DNA from: Spyradosoma sp004558035
GTDB taxonomy: Bacteria > Verrucomicrobiota > Verrucomicrobiia > Opitutales > UBA953
Reading direction: 5' to 3'
NCBI RefSeq assembly: GCF_050314555.1
Contig: NZ_JBNPNH010000001.1
Location: 1 to 64,000 of the forward strand
Length of the DNA: 64,000 nucleotides
The notes under the pieces were generated by a model that had not been told where the DNA came from, made no database searches, and was given only the letters and a program-made list of their open reading frames with translations. Both the position numbers and the translations under genes were made by a program. Below are positions 10,601 through 18,847 of this stretch, piece by piece. The number at the start of each line of letters is the position of its first letter. Within the stretch, counting starts at the first letter, position 1.

Positions 10601-11444
10601 CGACGAGCTCGAAGAGGACGACGAGAACGGCGCCGCCGCCGAACGCCCGAAGCCCGCGCGGCGGGAACGCGGCGAGCCGACGGAGGAAGACCTCGCCGCG
10701 ATGGACGACACGGACTGGGCGCCGCTGCGCCGCGAAGTCGCCGACCTGCGGGAACGCCTGCTCTCCATGGGCGCCGTCAACCACACCGCCATCGACGAAT
10801 ACGCCGACCTGCGGGAACGCTACACCTTCCTCAAGACGCAGGCGGACGACCTGTGGAGCTCCAAGAACGAGCTCGTCAAGGCGATCGACGAAATCAACGC
10901 GACCTCGCAGAAGCTCTTTTCCGACACCTTCGAGCAGATCCGCAAGAACTTCAAGTTCACGTTCGACCGCCTCTTCCACGGCGGCGAGAGCGACCTGCAG
11001 CTCGTGCAGGCGGAAGACGTGCTCGACAGCGGCATCGAGATCATCGCGCGCCCGCCGGGAACGAAGCTGCGCAGCATTTCGCTGCTCTCCGGCGGCCAGC
11101 GCACGATGACCGCCGTCGCCCTGCTCTTCGCGATCTACATGGTGAAGCCGTCGCCGTTCTGCGTGCTCGACGAGCTCGACGCGCCGCTGGACGACGCGAA
11201 CGTCGGCCGCTTCACGGACATCGTGCGCGAGTTCACGCGCTACTCGCAGTTCCTCGTCGTCACGCACAACAAGCGCACCGTCTCCGCCGCGGGAACAATC
11301 TACGGCGTGACGATGCAGGAACGCGGCGTGACGCAGCTGCTCTCGATGCGCTTCAACCGCGAAAGCGGCGACACGGAAACGACGGGCACTGTCACGGAAT
11401 CGCCGACGCTCGGCAAAGGCGGCGCCTTCTCCATGGCGCGCTGA
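7668..11444 (+). CDS. smc: Chromosome condensation protein SMC
   Basis: SMC is the ATPase of the SMC-ScpAB loader/condensin. The 1258 residues run: N-terminal head with Walker A GPNGCGKS (31-38); a long coiled coil; a hinge at about 505-660 starting near GFSSGAKAIL; a second coil; and the C-terminal head with signature LLSGGQRT (about 1138) and Walker B CVLDELDAPLDD (about 1163). The start ATG at 7668 fits the family; an upstream open frame is not conserved. A strongly acidic low-complexity stretch at about 978-1022 interrupts the second coil, which is unusual. The coil DNA carries many copies of the CGGGAACG word, read as Arg-Glu-Arg. scpA and scpB are not in the window. It converges with sbcC. 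Confidence 0.97.
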   Translation: MYLKQLVINGFKSFADRTRVELRPGITAIVGPNGCGKSNIVDAIRWVLGEQSAKALRGGSMHDVIFSGTDKRKPLQYCEVELVFAECEKELGTAFNEVSIVRRVTRDDSSDYFLNGKACRLRDIQRLFMDTGVGRVSYSFMVQGQIDQILSANPSERRTLFEEAAGITRYKTQRKEALGKLALVDQNLARVTDRLDELSRQIASLKRQASKALRWKRLRHRLTHLDLASQAFQFCGHREAVRETEAAAGTLRETVAAQRADLSERENMLASSKVQRSVLREKIENAQQMIFALRSEKENAEAQIKFSEVRSQDLRERIAGIEQEIAAIALRRDELETRIQGGGDSKLRSAGDVSAADEAFRVRQRELDETLARLSALEREIAVARQDLLMRENEITRSRSTVTNIEVDLRTSEIRHAEIGNALAQLREARHALDARVEEARTLAEARRADHARAQQAVEESREKSKALATRFREQQQIISGLDRQVARTSAQLSMLEQLQAKFEGFSSGAKAILKGELAEVVPAGTAKPLNALISVRENVYAPAVELLLGSAAEALFLDEDSRVAALLRELGERNLGGAVLALPPHEAPRSAPAGLPEFLRPAGTLVEAKIPEFAPRLAALFERCFVCDDAAQFLDFWTTRPDFDFLLVATLDGELVDCRGLLRTRAGGEKTSSAFRRESEIRELRERLAAENDALTEANQRTLEIQSEMDATEAETEELRVSAAALAQEVSAIAADERAAERALGENEQALARQENLLAEFERSRDAAVAKMEAAKHVLETGESAIAAAKEDIARRESEIASLRAEADERREAVNEVRFDLAQKKQQLEMIEREVAEVRRQLADLQSRIDVREGEKRNAEAQIAAFAEQAANAAARVAQLAETLESSGGALETLRAESQSVEARIEELDASMTSDRNALRENETRLGALEVRLTEETSQCTFIAEKVSTEYQLDVAGVDWKRSLWNADEELETKVRFDELEEDDENGAAAERPKPARRERGEPTEEDLAAMDDTDWAPLRREVADLRERLLSMGAVNHTAIDEYADLRERYTFLKTQADDLWSSKNELVKAIDEINATSQKLFSDTFEQIRKNFKFTFDRLFHGGESDLQLVQAEDVLDSGIEIIARPPGTKLRSISLLSGGQRTMTAVALLFAIYMVKPSPFCVLDELDAPLDDANVGRFTDIVREFTRYSQFLVVTHNKRTVSAAGTIYGVTMQERGVTQLLSMRFNRESGDTETTGTVTESPTLGKGGAFSMAR
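9230..9245. repeat. Palindromic pair of the CGGGAACG word inside smc
   Basis: CGTTCCCGCGGGAACG is a perfect 16-bp palindrome made of two overlapping copies of the abundant word. It encodes Val-Pro-Ala-Gly-Thr in SMC. Identical 16-mers occur in rlmN (41914-41929) and glgC (48001-48016). Confidence 0.9.
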
Positions 11445-11459
11445 AGCCCGCGTTCCCGC

Positions 11460-14400
11460 TTACGCTTTTTCGACGCGGACGACGCTGCCGCTCTCGCCTT
11501 CGCGGCGGACGGCGAGGCGCACCGGAATGCGCTCCTTCAGCTCCTCCCGGTGCGAGATGACGCCGACGCGCCGACGGCTCTCGCCCGCGATTTCGCCCAG
11601 ACGCTCGAGCGCGTTCAGCACGTCCACGAGGCTCTTCTGGTCGAGCGTGCCGAAGCCCTCGTCGATGAAGAGAACGTCCGTGTTCAGGTCGGCTCGGTTG
11701 AGCGAAGAAAGCGCGAGCGAGAGCGCCAGCGAAATCTTGAAGCGCTCGCCGCCGGAAAGCACCGTCGAGCTGCGCACGCAGTTTTTGTTGAGCCGGTCGC
11801 GCACGAAGACGGAGAGCTGCTCGTTCTCGTCGACGCAGGTCAGCTCGTAGCGCTCGTCGATGCGGCTCAGGTAAATGTTGGCGTTCGCGAGCAGCGGGCG
11901 AAGAATGCAGGACTGCACGAGCGTGCGGAAACGCGTTCCGCCGAAACATTTGTCCAGTTTTTCCCACTTGGCGAAACGCGTTTTCGCCGCTTCGAGGCGC
12001 GTTTCGATTTCCTTCAGGCGTTCCCGATTGCCGGCGTCCGCCTCCAGCTCCTTCCCGATTTCGCCGAGACGCGTCGCGAGCGCGGCGAGGCGCTCGTCGA
12101 GAGCCGCTTTTTCCGCCGCGAGCGGCGCCTCCGCGGGAACGTCCGCCTCCGTCGCGACGCCGAGGTTTTCCAGGATTCCGGCGATCTCGAAGCGCGCTCT
12201 TTCGGCGTTTTCCGCGGCGGTTTTGCGTGCGGCGCGGACGTCCGCGATTTCGCTTCGCGCGGCGGAGACTTCGCGTTCCCGCGCGGCGAGCTTCGCGAGC
12301 TCCGTTTCCGTCGTGCCGTTCTTTTCATAAAACGCGGCGAGCGCGGTTTCGTTCTCGCGGATTTCGCCTTCGCGGGAACGCAGATTCAGCGCCTGCGCGC
12401 GCACGTCGCCGGCGAGCGTGTTCCACGCGCCGGCTGCGTCGCCGAAGAACGCGGCGGGAACGCGCGGCGCGTCCTTCCATTCGGCGTGATTTTCGAGCAC
12501 GCCCGCGCGCACGGCGTCGAAGCGCGCCGCCGTCTCCTCGGCGGATTTCAGGTCGCGCGTCGCCGCCTCGCACGCGTCCTTTTCTTCGGCGTAGGCGCGC
12601 GCGTCCGCGGCGAGACGTTCCCGCGTCCCGGCGCAATCGCTTTCCCATTCGGGGGAAAACGCGGCGAGGCGAGGCGCGAGTTCGTCTCGAAGTTCTTCGA
12701 TTTTTTTCGCGGCGGCGTCCGCGGCGCGTTTCCGCGCGGCGATTTCCGAATCGTTTTTCGCGAGCGCTTCCCGCGCGGCGGCGAACGCCTTGTCCGCCTT
12801 CGCCTTCTCGGCGTCAAGCGGTTTTTTCTCGCTGTTGAGCTTCGCGATTTCCTCCGAAATCTTTTCGGCGGCGCGCTGTTTTTCGCTCAGCCCCGCCAGC
12901 TCTTCTTCGAGCGCGGCGAGCGCCCCGGTGATCTGCTCCGCGAGCGGCGCCCCGACGTCGAGCCCGAGCGTTCCCGCCTCTTCGAGCAGCTCGTCCAAAA
13001 TTTTCGCGGTCGTCTTTTCCGTTTCCGAGAGACGCTCGCGCTTGGCGGCGATCACGCCTTTTTCGGTGTTGAATTTTTCCTCCGCTTTGCGGCTCGAGCC
13101 CTCGGCGGCGTCCCGCTCCTTCTTCGCCGCGTCGCGTTCCCGTTCGAGCGGAGAAAGAATCGCGCGGAACTCCTCTTCGTCGCAATGCATTTCGAGAATC
13201 TTCTGACCGCAGAGCGGGCAGACTTCCGCGTGCTCGTCGCGCAGACGTTTCCGCAGGTCCGTCAGCACCTCTTTCGTGCTCGTCTCCATCAGCCCGAAGC
13301 GTTCCCGCGCGGCTTCAAATTTTCTCTTCGCGTCCGCGAACGCTTTTTCGGCAGCGATTTTTTCCGCCTCGAGTCCGCTCAAAGTCTTTTCCCGCTCGGC
13401 GATCGCTTCCGCGAGTTTTTTCGTTTCTTCGACGGCGTCGGCGTGGCGCCTGCGCTCGTTTTCCAGATTTTCCAACGCGCCTTTGCGTTCGTGCGCCTCG
13501 CTGATTGCGCGATTCGTCTCCTCGGGCTCGAGCTCCGCGCGCGCTTCCGTCCGCGCGTCGATTTCGCTCTGCTTCGCCGTGACCGACGCCGCCGTCTCTT
13601 CCGCCGTTTTCCGCGCGGCGTCGAGCTTCGCGTCGAGCTCCGTTTTCTTCGCTTCGAGTTCGCCGCGCTCCCGCGTCGCCGTCGCTTCGCGTCCGCGTTC
13701 CTCGTCGAAGCGCTTGATTTTTTCGCAGAGCGTTCCCGCGTCCGCGTAAAGCGGCGCGCGCGGAGCCTGCGCGTCGAGGCGTTCCCGCCGTCCGCGCAAG
13801 GTTTCCGCGAGCGTTTTCGCCGCCTCGCGCCGTGCGAGCAGATCCGCCGAAAGCGCGTCGAAGCGGGCGCGGAGCGAGGGCGTTTCCGCGAACAGCTTTT
13901 CGCGTTCCCGCCGCGCCTTCGTCAGCGCGTCGAGCGATTTCCGAGCATCCGCGCTCGCGTCCCACGTTTCGACGAGCGCGACTTTCGCACGGAAATCTTC
14001 GCCGGCGATCGTTTCGCCGAGTCGCGCGGCTTCCGCGTCGGCGCGGTCCCGCAGCTCCTTCCGCGTCGCGAAATCGCGCAAGGTTTTCAGCTTCCCTTCA
14101 AGCTCGACAAGCGCGGCTTTGCAGTTTTCGCGCTCGCCGGATTTTTCGTCACGTTCCCGCGCCAGCGCGTCGAGTTTCTCCTGCGGGAGCGCGCCCTTCG
14201 CCGCCTCGTCGAACTGAGCGTTGACGATGTCCACGTCGCCTTTCGCCCGTTTTTTGAGATTGGAAATCGCCGTGCCGTAATGCGAAAAATGCTCCGTGTT
14301 CGTCAGGCGTTCCAGAATCGTTTCGCGTTCTTCCTTCCCGCCGACGAGAAACGCCGCGAACTGCCCTTGCGCGAGCATCGACATGCGCGAAAACTGCTCG

Positions 14401-14921
14401 AACGAGAGCCCGACGACGGAAAGGATTTCTTTGCCCGTTTCCTTTCCGGAAACTTCCGTTCCGTCCTCCTTGCAGCGTAGCGTCCATTTTGGGACTTTGA
14501 AATTCATGGTGCGCGCGCGCCCCAATTCCAGTTTCGCGCGATAAGTCTTCCCGTCGTTTCCTTCGAAGACGAGTTCGCTGTAACATTCATCTTTCGAGGA
14601 AATGCCCAAACGCGTGTACTGTTCGACGGCGTTTATGTAGATTTCCTTTCCGGAAAAATCTTCGACGAAAACATTTTTTGAGCGAATCAATCTTCCGTTT
14701 TTTGGGGATTTTACGTTCATGCTCTCGACGCGCGGCGTCGTCTTGTAGAGCGCGAGCGAAATCGCGTCGAGAATCGCGGTCTTGCCCGAGCCGGTTTCGC
14801 CCGTGATGAGAAACATCTGAGCGGGCGCGCCGGTCGCGGCGTCCGTGAGATCTTTTTCGAAATCGACGTCCGCCTCGCGGATCGAGGCGATGTTGCGGAT
14901 ATGGAGTCGTTTGAATTTCAT
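11460..14921 (-). CDS. sbcC: Exonuclease subunit SbcC (Rad50-like)
   Basis: SbcC is the ATPase arm of the SbcCD nuclease, which cuts DNA hairpins and protein-blocked ends during replication. The 1153 residues have Walker A GETGSGKT at 41-48, a Q-loop region MLAQGQFAAFLVGG, two long coils around a zinc hook CPLCGQKI (cysteines near 568 and 571), then signature LSGGERFKISLALS and Walker B VLFIDEGFGTLD. The gene lies 21 bp after sbcD on the same strand, the standard operon order. A hairpin-cleaving nuclease is notable in a genome so rich in small palindromes. It is convergent with smc, with only 15 bp between the genes. Confidence 0.96.
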   Translation of the reverse strand: MKFKRLHIRNIASIREADVDFEKDLTDAATGAPAQMFLITGETGSGKTAILDAISLALYKTTPRVESMNVKSPKNGRLIRSKNVFVEDFSGKEIYINAVEQYTRLGISSKDECYSELVFEGNDGKTYRAKLELGRARTMNFKVPKWTLRCKEDGTEVSGKETGKEILSVVGLSFEQFSRMSMLAQGQFAAFLVGGKEERETILERLTNTEHFSHYGTAISNLKKRAKGDVDIVNAQFDEAAKGALPQEKLDALARERDEKSGERENCKAALVELEGKLKTLRDFATRKELRDRADAEAARLGETIAGEDFRAKVALVETWDASADARKSLDALTKARREREKLFAETPSLRARFDALSADLLARREAAKTLAETLRGRRERLDAQAPRAPLYADAGTLCEKIKRFDEERGREATATRERGELEAKKTELDAKLDAARKTAEETAASVTAKQSEIDARTEARAELEPEETNRAISEAHERKGALENLENERRRHADAVEETKKLAEAIAEREKTLSGLEAEKIAAEKAFADAKRKFEAARERFGLMETSTKEVLTDLRKRLRDEHAEVCPLCGQKILEMHCDEEEFRAILSPLERERDAAKKERDAAEGSSRKAEEKFNTEKGVIAAKRERLSETEKTTAKILDELLEEAGTLGLDVGAPLAEQITGALAALEEELAGLSEKQRAAEKISEEIAKLNSEKKPLDAEKAKADKAFAAAREALAKNDSEIAARKRAADAAAKKIEELRDELAPRLAAFSPEWESDCAGTRERLAADARAYAEEKDACEAATRDLKSAEETAARFDAVRAGVLENHAEWKDAPRVPAAFFGDAAGAWNTLAGDVRAQALNLRSREGEIRENETALAAFYEKNGTTETELAKLAAREREVSAARSEIADVRAARKTAAENAERARFEIAGILENLGVATEADVPAEAPLAAEKAALDERLAALATRLGEIGKELEADAGNRERLKEIETRLEAAKTRFAKWEKLDKCFGGTRFRTLVQSCILRPLLANANIYLSRIDERYELTCVDENEQLSVFVRDRLNKNCVRSSTVLSGGERFKISLALSLALSSLNRADLNTDVLFIDEGFGTLDQKSLVDVLNALERLGEIAGESRRRVGVISHREELKERIPVRLAVRREGESGSVVRVEKA

Positions 14922-14942
14922 GGCGTTCGAGATTTGAAATTT

Positions 14943-16268
14943 TCAGGCGTTTTCTTCGTCGGCGTCTTCGTCGTCGTTTTCCGCCGTTCCCGCGGACTTC
15001 TTTTTTCGCGCGGCTTCTTCGGCCTTCTTCGCCGCTTCGTCGTCGAGGCGCCGCGCCTCCTCGCGCACTTCTTCGAAAAGCCCGCGGACTTCGTCGATCT
15101 CCAATCCGGGATAATCCGCGATCGTCTTTTCGATGAACTCGAGCGGATCCGCCATCTGCTGCAGATCGGCGACGGCGAACACGGGCTTCTCCGCCGACGC
15201 CTCGGACGGCGCGGGAGCGCCTTCGACGACGTGCTTCGGATTGAAGCGGATTTCGCCGCCGAAGGGCGCGATCGCTTCGTAGATTCTCTGCGAAAAATCG
15301 GCGGGAAGATCCGCGTCGTGGCGCACGCGCAGGCGGAAATAGCCGCTCTTCTTTTCCTCCGCGAAACGCTTCACGGCGGCGACCGCCTTCTTCGCGTCCG
15401 CGAACGCCTCTCCGCTTTCGGGCAGCACGTGAAAATGGCGCAGTTCGTCGATGCGCAGCGGCGTGACGCGGACCGAGCCGCCGTGCCGGTCGATTTCGAC
15501 GAGGCTGACGCTGTGCGGGAACGTCTCGTCGCAGCTCACGTGCAGCGCGCTGCCGGAATAGCGGCGCACGGGCGCGGGCAGCTCGACGCTTTCGCCGGGA
15601 ACGTCGGGCTTCTCGCCGAGCGTCTGCGGACGGTGAATGTGCCCGAGCGCGAGATAGTCGTAGCCCTCGCCGAGCACCGTCGCGGGAACGGTCGCGATGC
15701 CGCCGATCTGGTCGTGCCCGGTCGTGTCCGAGTCCGCGAGCGCGAGGTGCGCCGTCATCACGACGGGCTTGCCGTCCGCGTTCTCCGCCGCGATTTTTTC
15801 GAGAATGCTCTGAATCTGCGCCGTGCGCGTGCCGTTCATGTGCGGGAGCGCGACGACGTAGCCCTTCGCCAGGCGCACGATGAAGCGTTCCCGCCAGTAC
15901 TCCGCGTCGCCCTCGACGACGTCCGCGAACGGCGGCGGCGTTCCCGCGACGTGCGCGTCCGCGAGTTCCCAGAGTTCGCGGTCCGCTTCGAGACGAGACG
16001 CCGAATCATGATTGCCCGCCGTGACGACGATGCGCATTTCGGGACACCGCGCGTGCAGGCGCACGAAATGCGCGTTGAAGGCCTTTTTCACGGCGGCGGA
16101 CGGCTGCGGCACGTCGAAGACGTCGCCGCTCACGACGAGGGCGTCGGGCTTTTCGTCGACGCACCATTTTTCGAGCTGCGCGAAGAAATGCGCGTGCTCG
16201 TCGGCGCGCTCGTAGTTCTGGTAAATGGTCTGTCCGAGATGCAGGTCAGCAGTATGGATAATCTTCAT
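14943..16268 (-). CDS. sbcD: Exonuclease subunit SbcD (Mre11-like)
   Basis: SbcD is the Mn-dependent nuclease subunit of SbcCD. The calcineurin-like phosphoesterase motifs are present: DLHLGQ (D8, H10), VSGDVFD, GNHDSASR and LGHIHRPQ, followed by a capping domain. From ATG 16268 the protein has 441 residues; an upstream in-frame start would add 13 residues not seen in the family. The C-terminus is Lys/Ala/Glu-rich. sbcC follows after 21 bp, so the two subunits are surely cotranscribed. Confidence 0.95.
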   Translation of the reverse strand: MKIIHTADLHLGQTIYQNYERADEHAHFFAQLEKWCVDEKPDALVVSGDVFDVPQPSAAVKKAFNAHFVRLHARCPEMRIVVTAGNHDSASRLEADRELWELADAHVAGTPPPFADVVEGDAEYWRERFIVRLAKGYVVALPHMNGTRTAQIQSILEKIAAENADGKPVVMTAHLALADSDTTGHDQIGGIATVPATVLGEGYDYLALGHIHRPQTLGEKPDVPGESVELPAPVRRYSGSALHVSCDETFPHSVSLVEIDRHGGSVRVTPLRIDELRHFHVLPESGEAFADAKKAVAAVKRFAEEKKSGYFRLRVRHDADLPADFSQRIYEAIAPFGGEIRFNPKHVVEGAPAPSEASAEKPVFAVADLQQMADPLEFIEKTIADYPGLEIDEVRGLFEEVREEARRLDDEAAKKAEEAARKKKSAGTAENDDEDADEENA

Positions 16269-16348
16269 GGCGCATTTCCATGCAAAAAAAATGCCAACGC
16301 GCGGCACGAGGTTATTTTTGTTCCGCGCTTCAAACGGGAACGGGAAAC

Positions 16349-16446
16349 GGATAATGGATAACGGATAATGGATAATGGATAACGGATAGTGAATAATGAA
16401 TAATGGATAATGAATAGTGAATAGTGAATAGTGAATAGTGGATGGC
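16349..16446. repeat. Heptamer tandem repeat GRATARY, 13-14 units
   Basis: Fourteen consecutive 7-mers run from 16349 to 16446. Thirteen fit GGATAAT, GGATAAC, GGATAGT, GAATAAT or GAATAGT and the last is GGATGGC. The array lies between the sbcD start and an autotransporter remnant. It resembles the short tandemly repeated heptanucleotides described in cyanobacteria. No gene is in this stretch. Confidence 0.9.
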
Positions 16447-16498
16447 GCAGGTCCCGGCGAGGCGGCTGTTGCTCAGCGTTCCCGCGGCTTTTTGGGGA

Positions 16499-16581
16499 AG
16501 CGACTTTCCAGTCGCTTGTTGAAGTTTTTTTTTAAGGAAATTTTCTTTGAAGGATTCCGAAAAGCGACAAGAATGTCGCTT
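16499..16581. repeat. Two copies of the AAGCGAC palindrome module
   Basis: AAGCGACTTTCCAGTCGCTT (16499-16518) and AAGCGACAAGAATGTCGCTT (16562-16581) are palindromes of the same module found at 2752, 56059 and 56286. The loop bases differ (TTTCCA, AAGAAT, ATTCCT) while the AGCGAC stem is kept, so the hairpin and not the loop is conserved. Confidence 0.8.
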
Positions 16582-16608
16582 CTCCAAAAGCGCGCGAACG
16601 CGTGCGCT

Positions 16609-17544
16609 TCACCATGCGAAGCGCACGCCGACGTTCGCGTTCAGGTTCGTCTCGTCTTCGCGCAGTTCCGTCGAGACGCCGCCGAAGAGCGACGTGTTCC
16701 CGCTCAGCGGGAGCGACGCCGTCACGCCCAGCTGAAGCGCATAGCGCGAAGGATCGTCGTAGCGCGCCGTGAAGCCCGCGCCCGTGTCCGCGAACTCGGC
16801 ATCGACGCCGCAGCTGCGCTCGCCGAACTCCGCCGTGAACAGCGCGTACGCGCCCGCGCGCGCCTTCGCCGCGTCCGAGAACGGACTCGCGAACTCGAAG
16901 TCCGCGCGACCGCCCACGCCCGCGAGCCACGTGAGCGCGTCCTGGTCGCCGCAGCGCAGCGATGCGTCCGCGCCGCTTTCCGTCCACCCCTCGATCGTGT
17001 TCCACGCGACGCTCAGACTCGCCACCGGCGAAAGCTTCGCCCAGTCCGCGACCGCGAACGCGTACGACGCCTCGTAGCTCAGCGCCGCCGTGAACCCGAG
17101 CGTGTCCCCGCGCGTCCGCGCCCAGGCCTACCGACGCCGTCGTGCCGTCCGGACTCAGCGCGAAATTCGCCAGAGCGAGCGTTCCCGCGGCGGAATCCGT
17201 CGCTTTGAGCGCGGCGGCGTCGCCGAGCGGCTGCGTCTGCGCGGAAAGGTCGATCGTCACGTTCGCGCCGGAGAGCGTGACGATCGCCGAGCCCGTTCCC
17301 ACCGCGTCCATGATCGCGCCGGAAACCGTCAGGTCGCCCGTCGCAGAGATTTCGCCGCGCCCATTTTGACGTCGCCGAGCGCGAGCGCGCCGCCGAGCGT
17401 CAGCGCGCCGCCGACGGTTTGAGCGCCCGCGCCCGAGAAGGAGACGCCCCTGGTCGCGAAAATCGCGCCGCCGTCGCCGGTGGAAGCTGTGTTCCCCTCG
17501 AAGGTCACCGTGGAACCGTCGCCCGAGAAGACGATGGTCCCCAC
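16609..17544 (-). pseudogene. Broken autotransporter (passenger plus beta-barrel remnant)
   Basis: Three same-strand segments in different frames make one decayed autotransporter. 17544-17368 encodes a passenger piece with GDGSTVTF and GDGGAIFAT, like polymorphic outer membrane protein repeats. 17364-17110 continues as GEISATGDLTVSG. 17105-16609 encodes a barrel ending NVGVRFAW and a stop, a typical outer-membrane C-terminus. The joins fall at the T4 run 17364-17367 and the C4 run 17106-17109, each needing a one-base shift. No signal peptide or upstream passenger remains: the coding similarity stops at 17544, where a composite repeat begins. The frameshifts could be sequencing errors, but the missing 5' end is not explained that way. 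Confidence 0.8.
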
Positions 17545-17545
17545 T

Positions 17546-17655
17546 CATGCGAAGCGAAAAGCCTTCGAGAAAACCAGCTCCCAAAAGAAATCCCTCAAAA
17601 TCCCCGCAATCCCTGTTGAAAAAAAAGAGGGCAAGCGGGACGCACTGCCCTCCCG
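17546..17655. repeat. Composite repeat, reversed partial copy
   Basis: This reads as the reverse complement of about 2857-2956. It has the GAAAAGCCTTCGAGAAAACC segment, then the CCCCGCAATCCCTGTTG module, then a degenerate copy of the GGGCAAGCGGGACG palindrome. It abuts the broken end of the autotransporter remnant and lies just past the stop of perR. Confidence 0.75.
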
Positions 17656-17671
17656 TGAGCGGGAAAAGGCG

Positions 17672-18094
17672 TCAGCAGGCCTTTTGCGGGTTTTCGGCTC
17701 GGCAGCGCGCGCAGGTGCCGCGCACGTAAAAGTGGAATTCCTCCGCGGCGTCGCCCGCCGGGAGCTGTCTGCGGACGGCGGCTTCGTCGATCGGGAAATC
17801 CTCGATGCAGCCGCAGCGGACGCACTTGAAATGCCCGTGAATCGTGGTCAGCGAATCGAAGCGCATTTCCTTTTCTTCGATCGTGATGAGCTTCGCGGCG
17901 CCCTTTTCCGCGAAGAGGCGCAGCGTGTTGTAGACGGTCGCGCGCGAAAGCGTCGCGAATTCGGGAGCGAGCGCGAGGTAGATTTCCTCGGCGGTGGGGT
18001 GCGTCATGTGGTCGCGCAGATAGGCGTACACCGCCGTGCGCTGCACGGAGGGGCGAATGCCGCGTTCCTGCAAAAACTCTGCCGCTGACTGCAT
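17672..18094 (-). CDS. perR: PerR-type peroxide-sensing repressor (Fur family)
   Basis: Fur-family metalloregulator of 140 residues with an N-terminal winged helix (LSRATVYNTLRLF recognition region) and a C-terminal dimer domain. The regulatory metal site of B. subtilis PerR (H37, D85, H91, H93, D104) maps with a constant offset of five to H32, D80, H86, H88 and D99, including the aspartate that marks peroxide sensing. Structural zinc cysteines are C91/C94 and C128/C131. It follows rubrerythrin by 89 bp on the same strand, so sensor and detoxifier are neighbours. I chose the ATG at 18094; the open frame upstream is a shadow of rubrerythrin. Confidence 0.9.
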   Translation of the reverse strand: MQSAAEFLQERGIRPSVQRTAVYAYLRDHMTHPTAEEIYLALAPEFATLSRATVYNTLRLFAEKGAAKLITIEEKEMRFDSLTTIHGHFKCVRCGCIEDFPIDEAAVRRQLPAGDAAEEFHFYVRGTCARCRAENPQKAC

Positions 18095-18122
18095 CGTCGT
18101 TCCCGCAATAAAATTCTCGAAA

Positions 18123-18165
18123 GAAAAACCGCGACCGCGGGAACGTCTCGTGCTCCCGCGGCCGA
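18123..18165 (-). terminator. Hairpin terminator between rubrerythrin and perR
   Basis: CCGCGGGA (18135-18142) pairs with TCCCGCGG (18154-18161), and on the minus strand a TTTTT run follows. One arm is a copy of the CGGGAACG word. It would reduce readthrough from rubrerythrin into perR, giving high rubrerythrin and low repressor. Confidence 0.65.
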
Positions 18166-18183
18166 GGCCGAAATCCGGAAAAA

Positions 18184-18738
18184 TTATTTTCCGAAGTAAC
18201 GGTTCAGCAGGCCTTCGAAAGCCGCGCCGTGACGGGCTTCGTCCTTGCACATTTCGTGAACCGTGTCGTGGATCGCGTCGAGGCCGAGTTCCTTCGCGCG
18301 CTTGGCGAGCATGAGCTTGCCTTCGCAGGCGCCCTGTTCGGCGTCCACGCGCATCTGGAGATTCGTCTTCGTGCAGGGCTTGACGACGTCGCCGAGGAGT
18401 TCGGCGAACTTCGCCGCGTGTTCGGCTTCTTCGAAAGCGATGCGCTTGTAGGCTTCGGCGACTTCCGGGTAGCCTTCGCGGTCGGCCTGGCGGCTCATCG
18501 CGAGGTACATGCCGACTTCCGTGCATTCGCCCATGAAGTTCATGTTGAGACCGTCGACGATTTCCTTGTCGACGCCCTGAGCGACGCCGATGCGGTGTTC
18601 GTCCGCCCAGACTTTCTTTCCGGAGGTTTCGACGACTTCCTGGAACTTGGAAGCCGGAGCTTTACATTGCGGGCACTGCGCCGGGGGCTGATCGCCTTCG
18701 TGCACATAACCGCAGATCGTGCATACGTATTTTGCCAT
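18184..18738 (-). CDS. rbr: Rubrerythrin with N-terminal rubredoxin domain
   Basis: Diiron peroxidase that reduces hydrogen peroxide in anaerobes. The rubredoxin Fe site comes first (C6, C9, C22, C25: CTICGYVHEG and CPQC), followed by the four-helix ferritin-like domain with ligands in GECTEVGMYLA, AFEEAEHAAKF and KDEARHG. This domain order is that of reverse rubrerythrins. It has 184 residues. A 13-bp palindrome matching a Fur/PerR operator lies 43 bp upstream and perR follows, so peroxide induction is likely. It is one of the better signs that the host is an anaerobe. Confidence 0.93.
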   Translation of the reverse strand: MAKYVCTICGYVHEGDQPPAQCPQCKAPASKFQEVVETSGKKVWADEHRIGVAQGVDKEIVDGLNMNFMGECTEVGMYLAMSRQADREGYPEVAEAYKRIAFEEAEHAAKFAELLGDVVKPCTKTNLQMRVDAEQGACEGKLMLAKRAKELGLDAIHDTVHEMCKDEARHGAAFEGLLNRYFGK

Positions 18739-18780
18739 ATCTTTGTTCTTTCCTTGTTGGGATTGGAATGAAGTGATTTT

Positions 18781-18793
18781 TGGAATTATTCCA
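18781..18793. promoter_or_regulatory. Candidate PerR operator upstream of rubrerythrin
   Basis: TGGAATTATTCCA is a perfect palindrome with the 7-1-7 style centre AAT-T-ATT of Fur/PerR boxes. It lies 43 bp upstream of the rubrerythrin ATG, and perR is the next gene down. The match to the B. subtilis consensus is only in the centre, so the call is inferred from symmetry and context. Confidence 0.5.
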
Positions 18794-18847
18794 TGAAGCG
18801 GCGCCGCGGCAAGATTTTTTTTGGAACGATTTTCGCGGCGAAAAAAA

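Noticed and set aside
16349..16446. Possible CRISPR-like array
   Set aside because: Units are 7 bp with no spacers and no cas genes.
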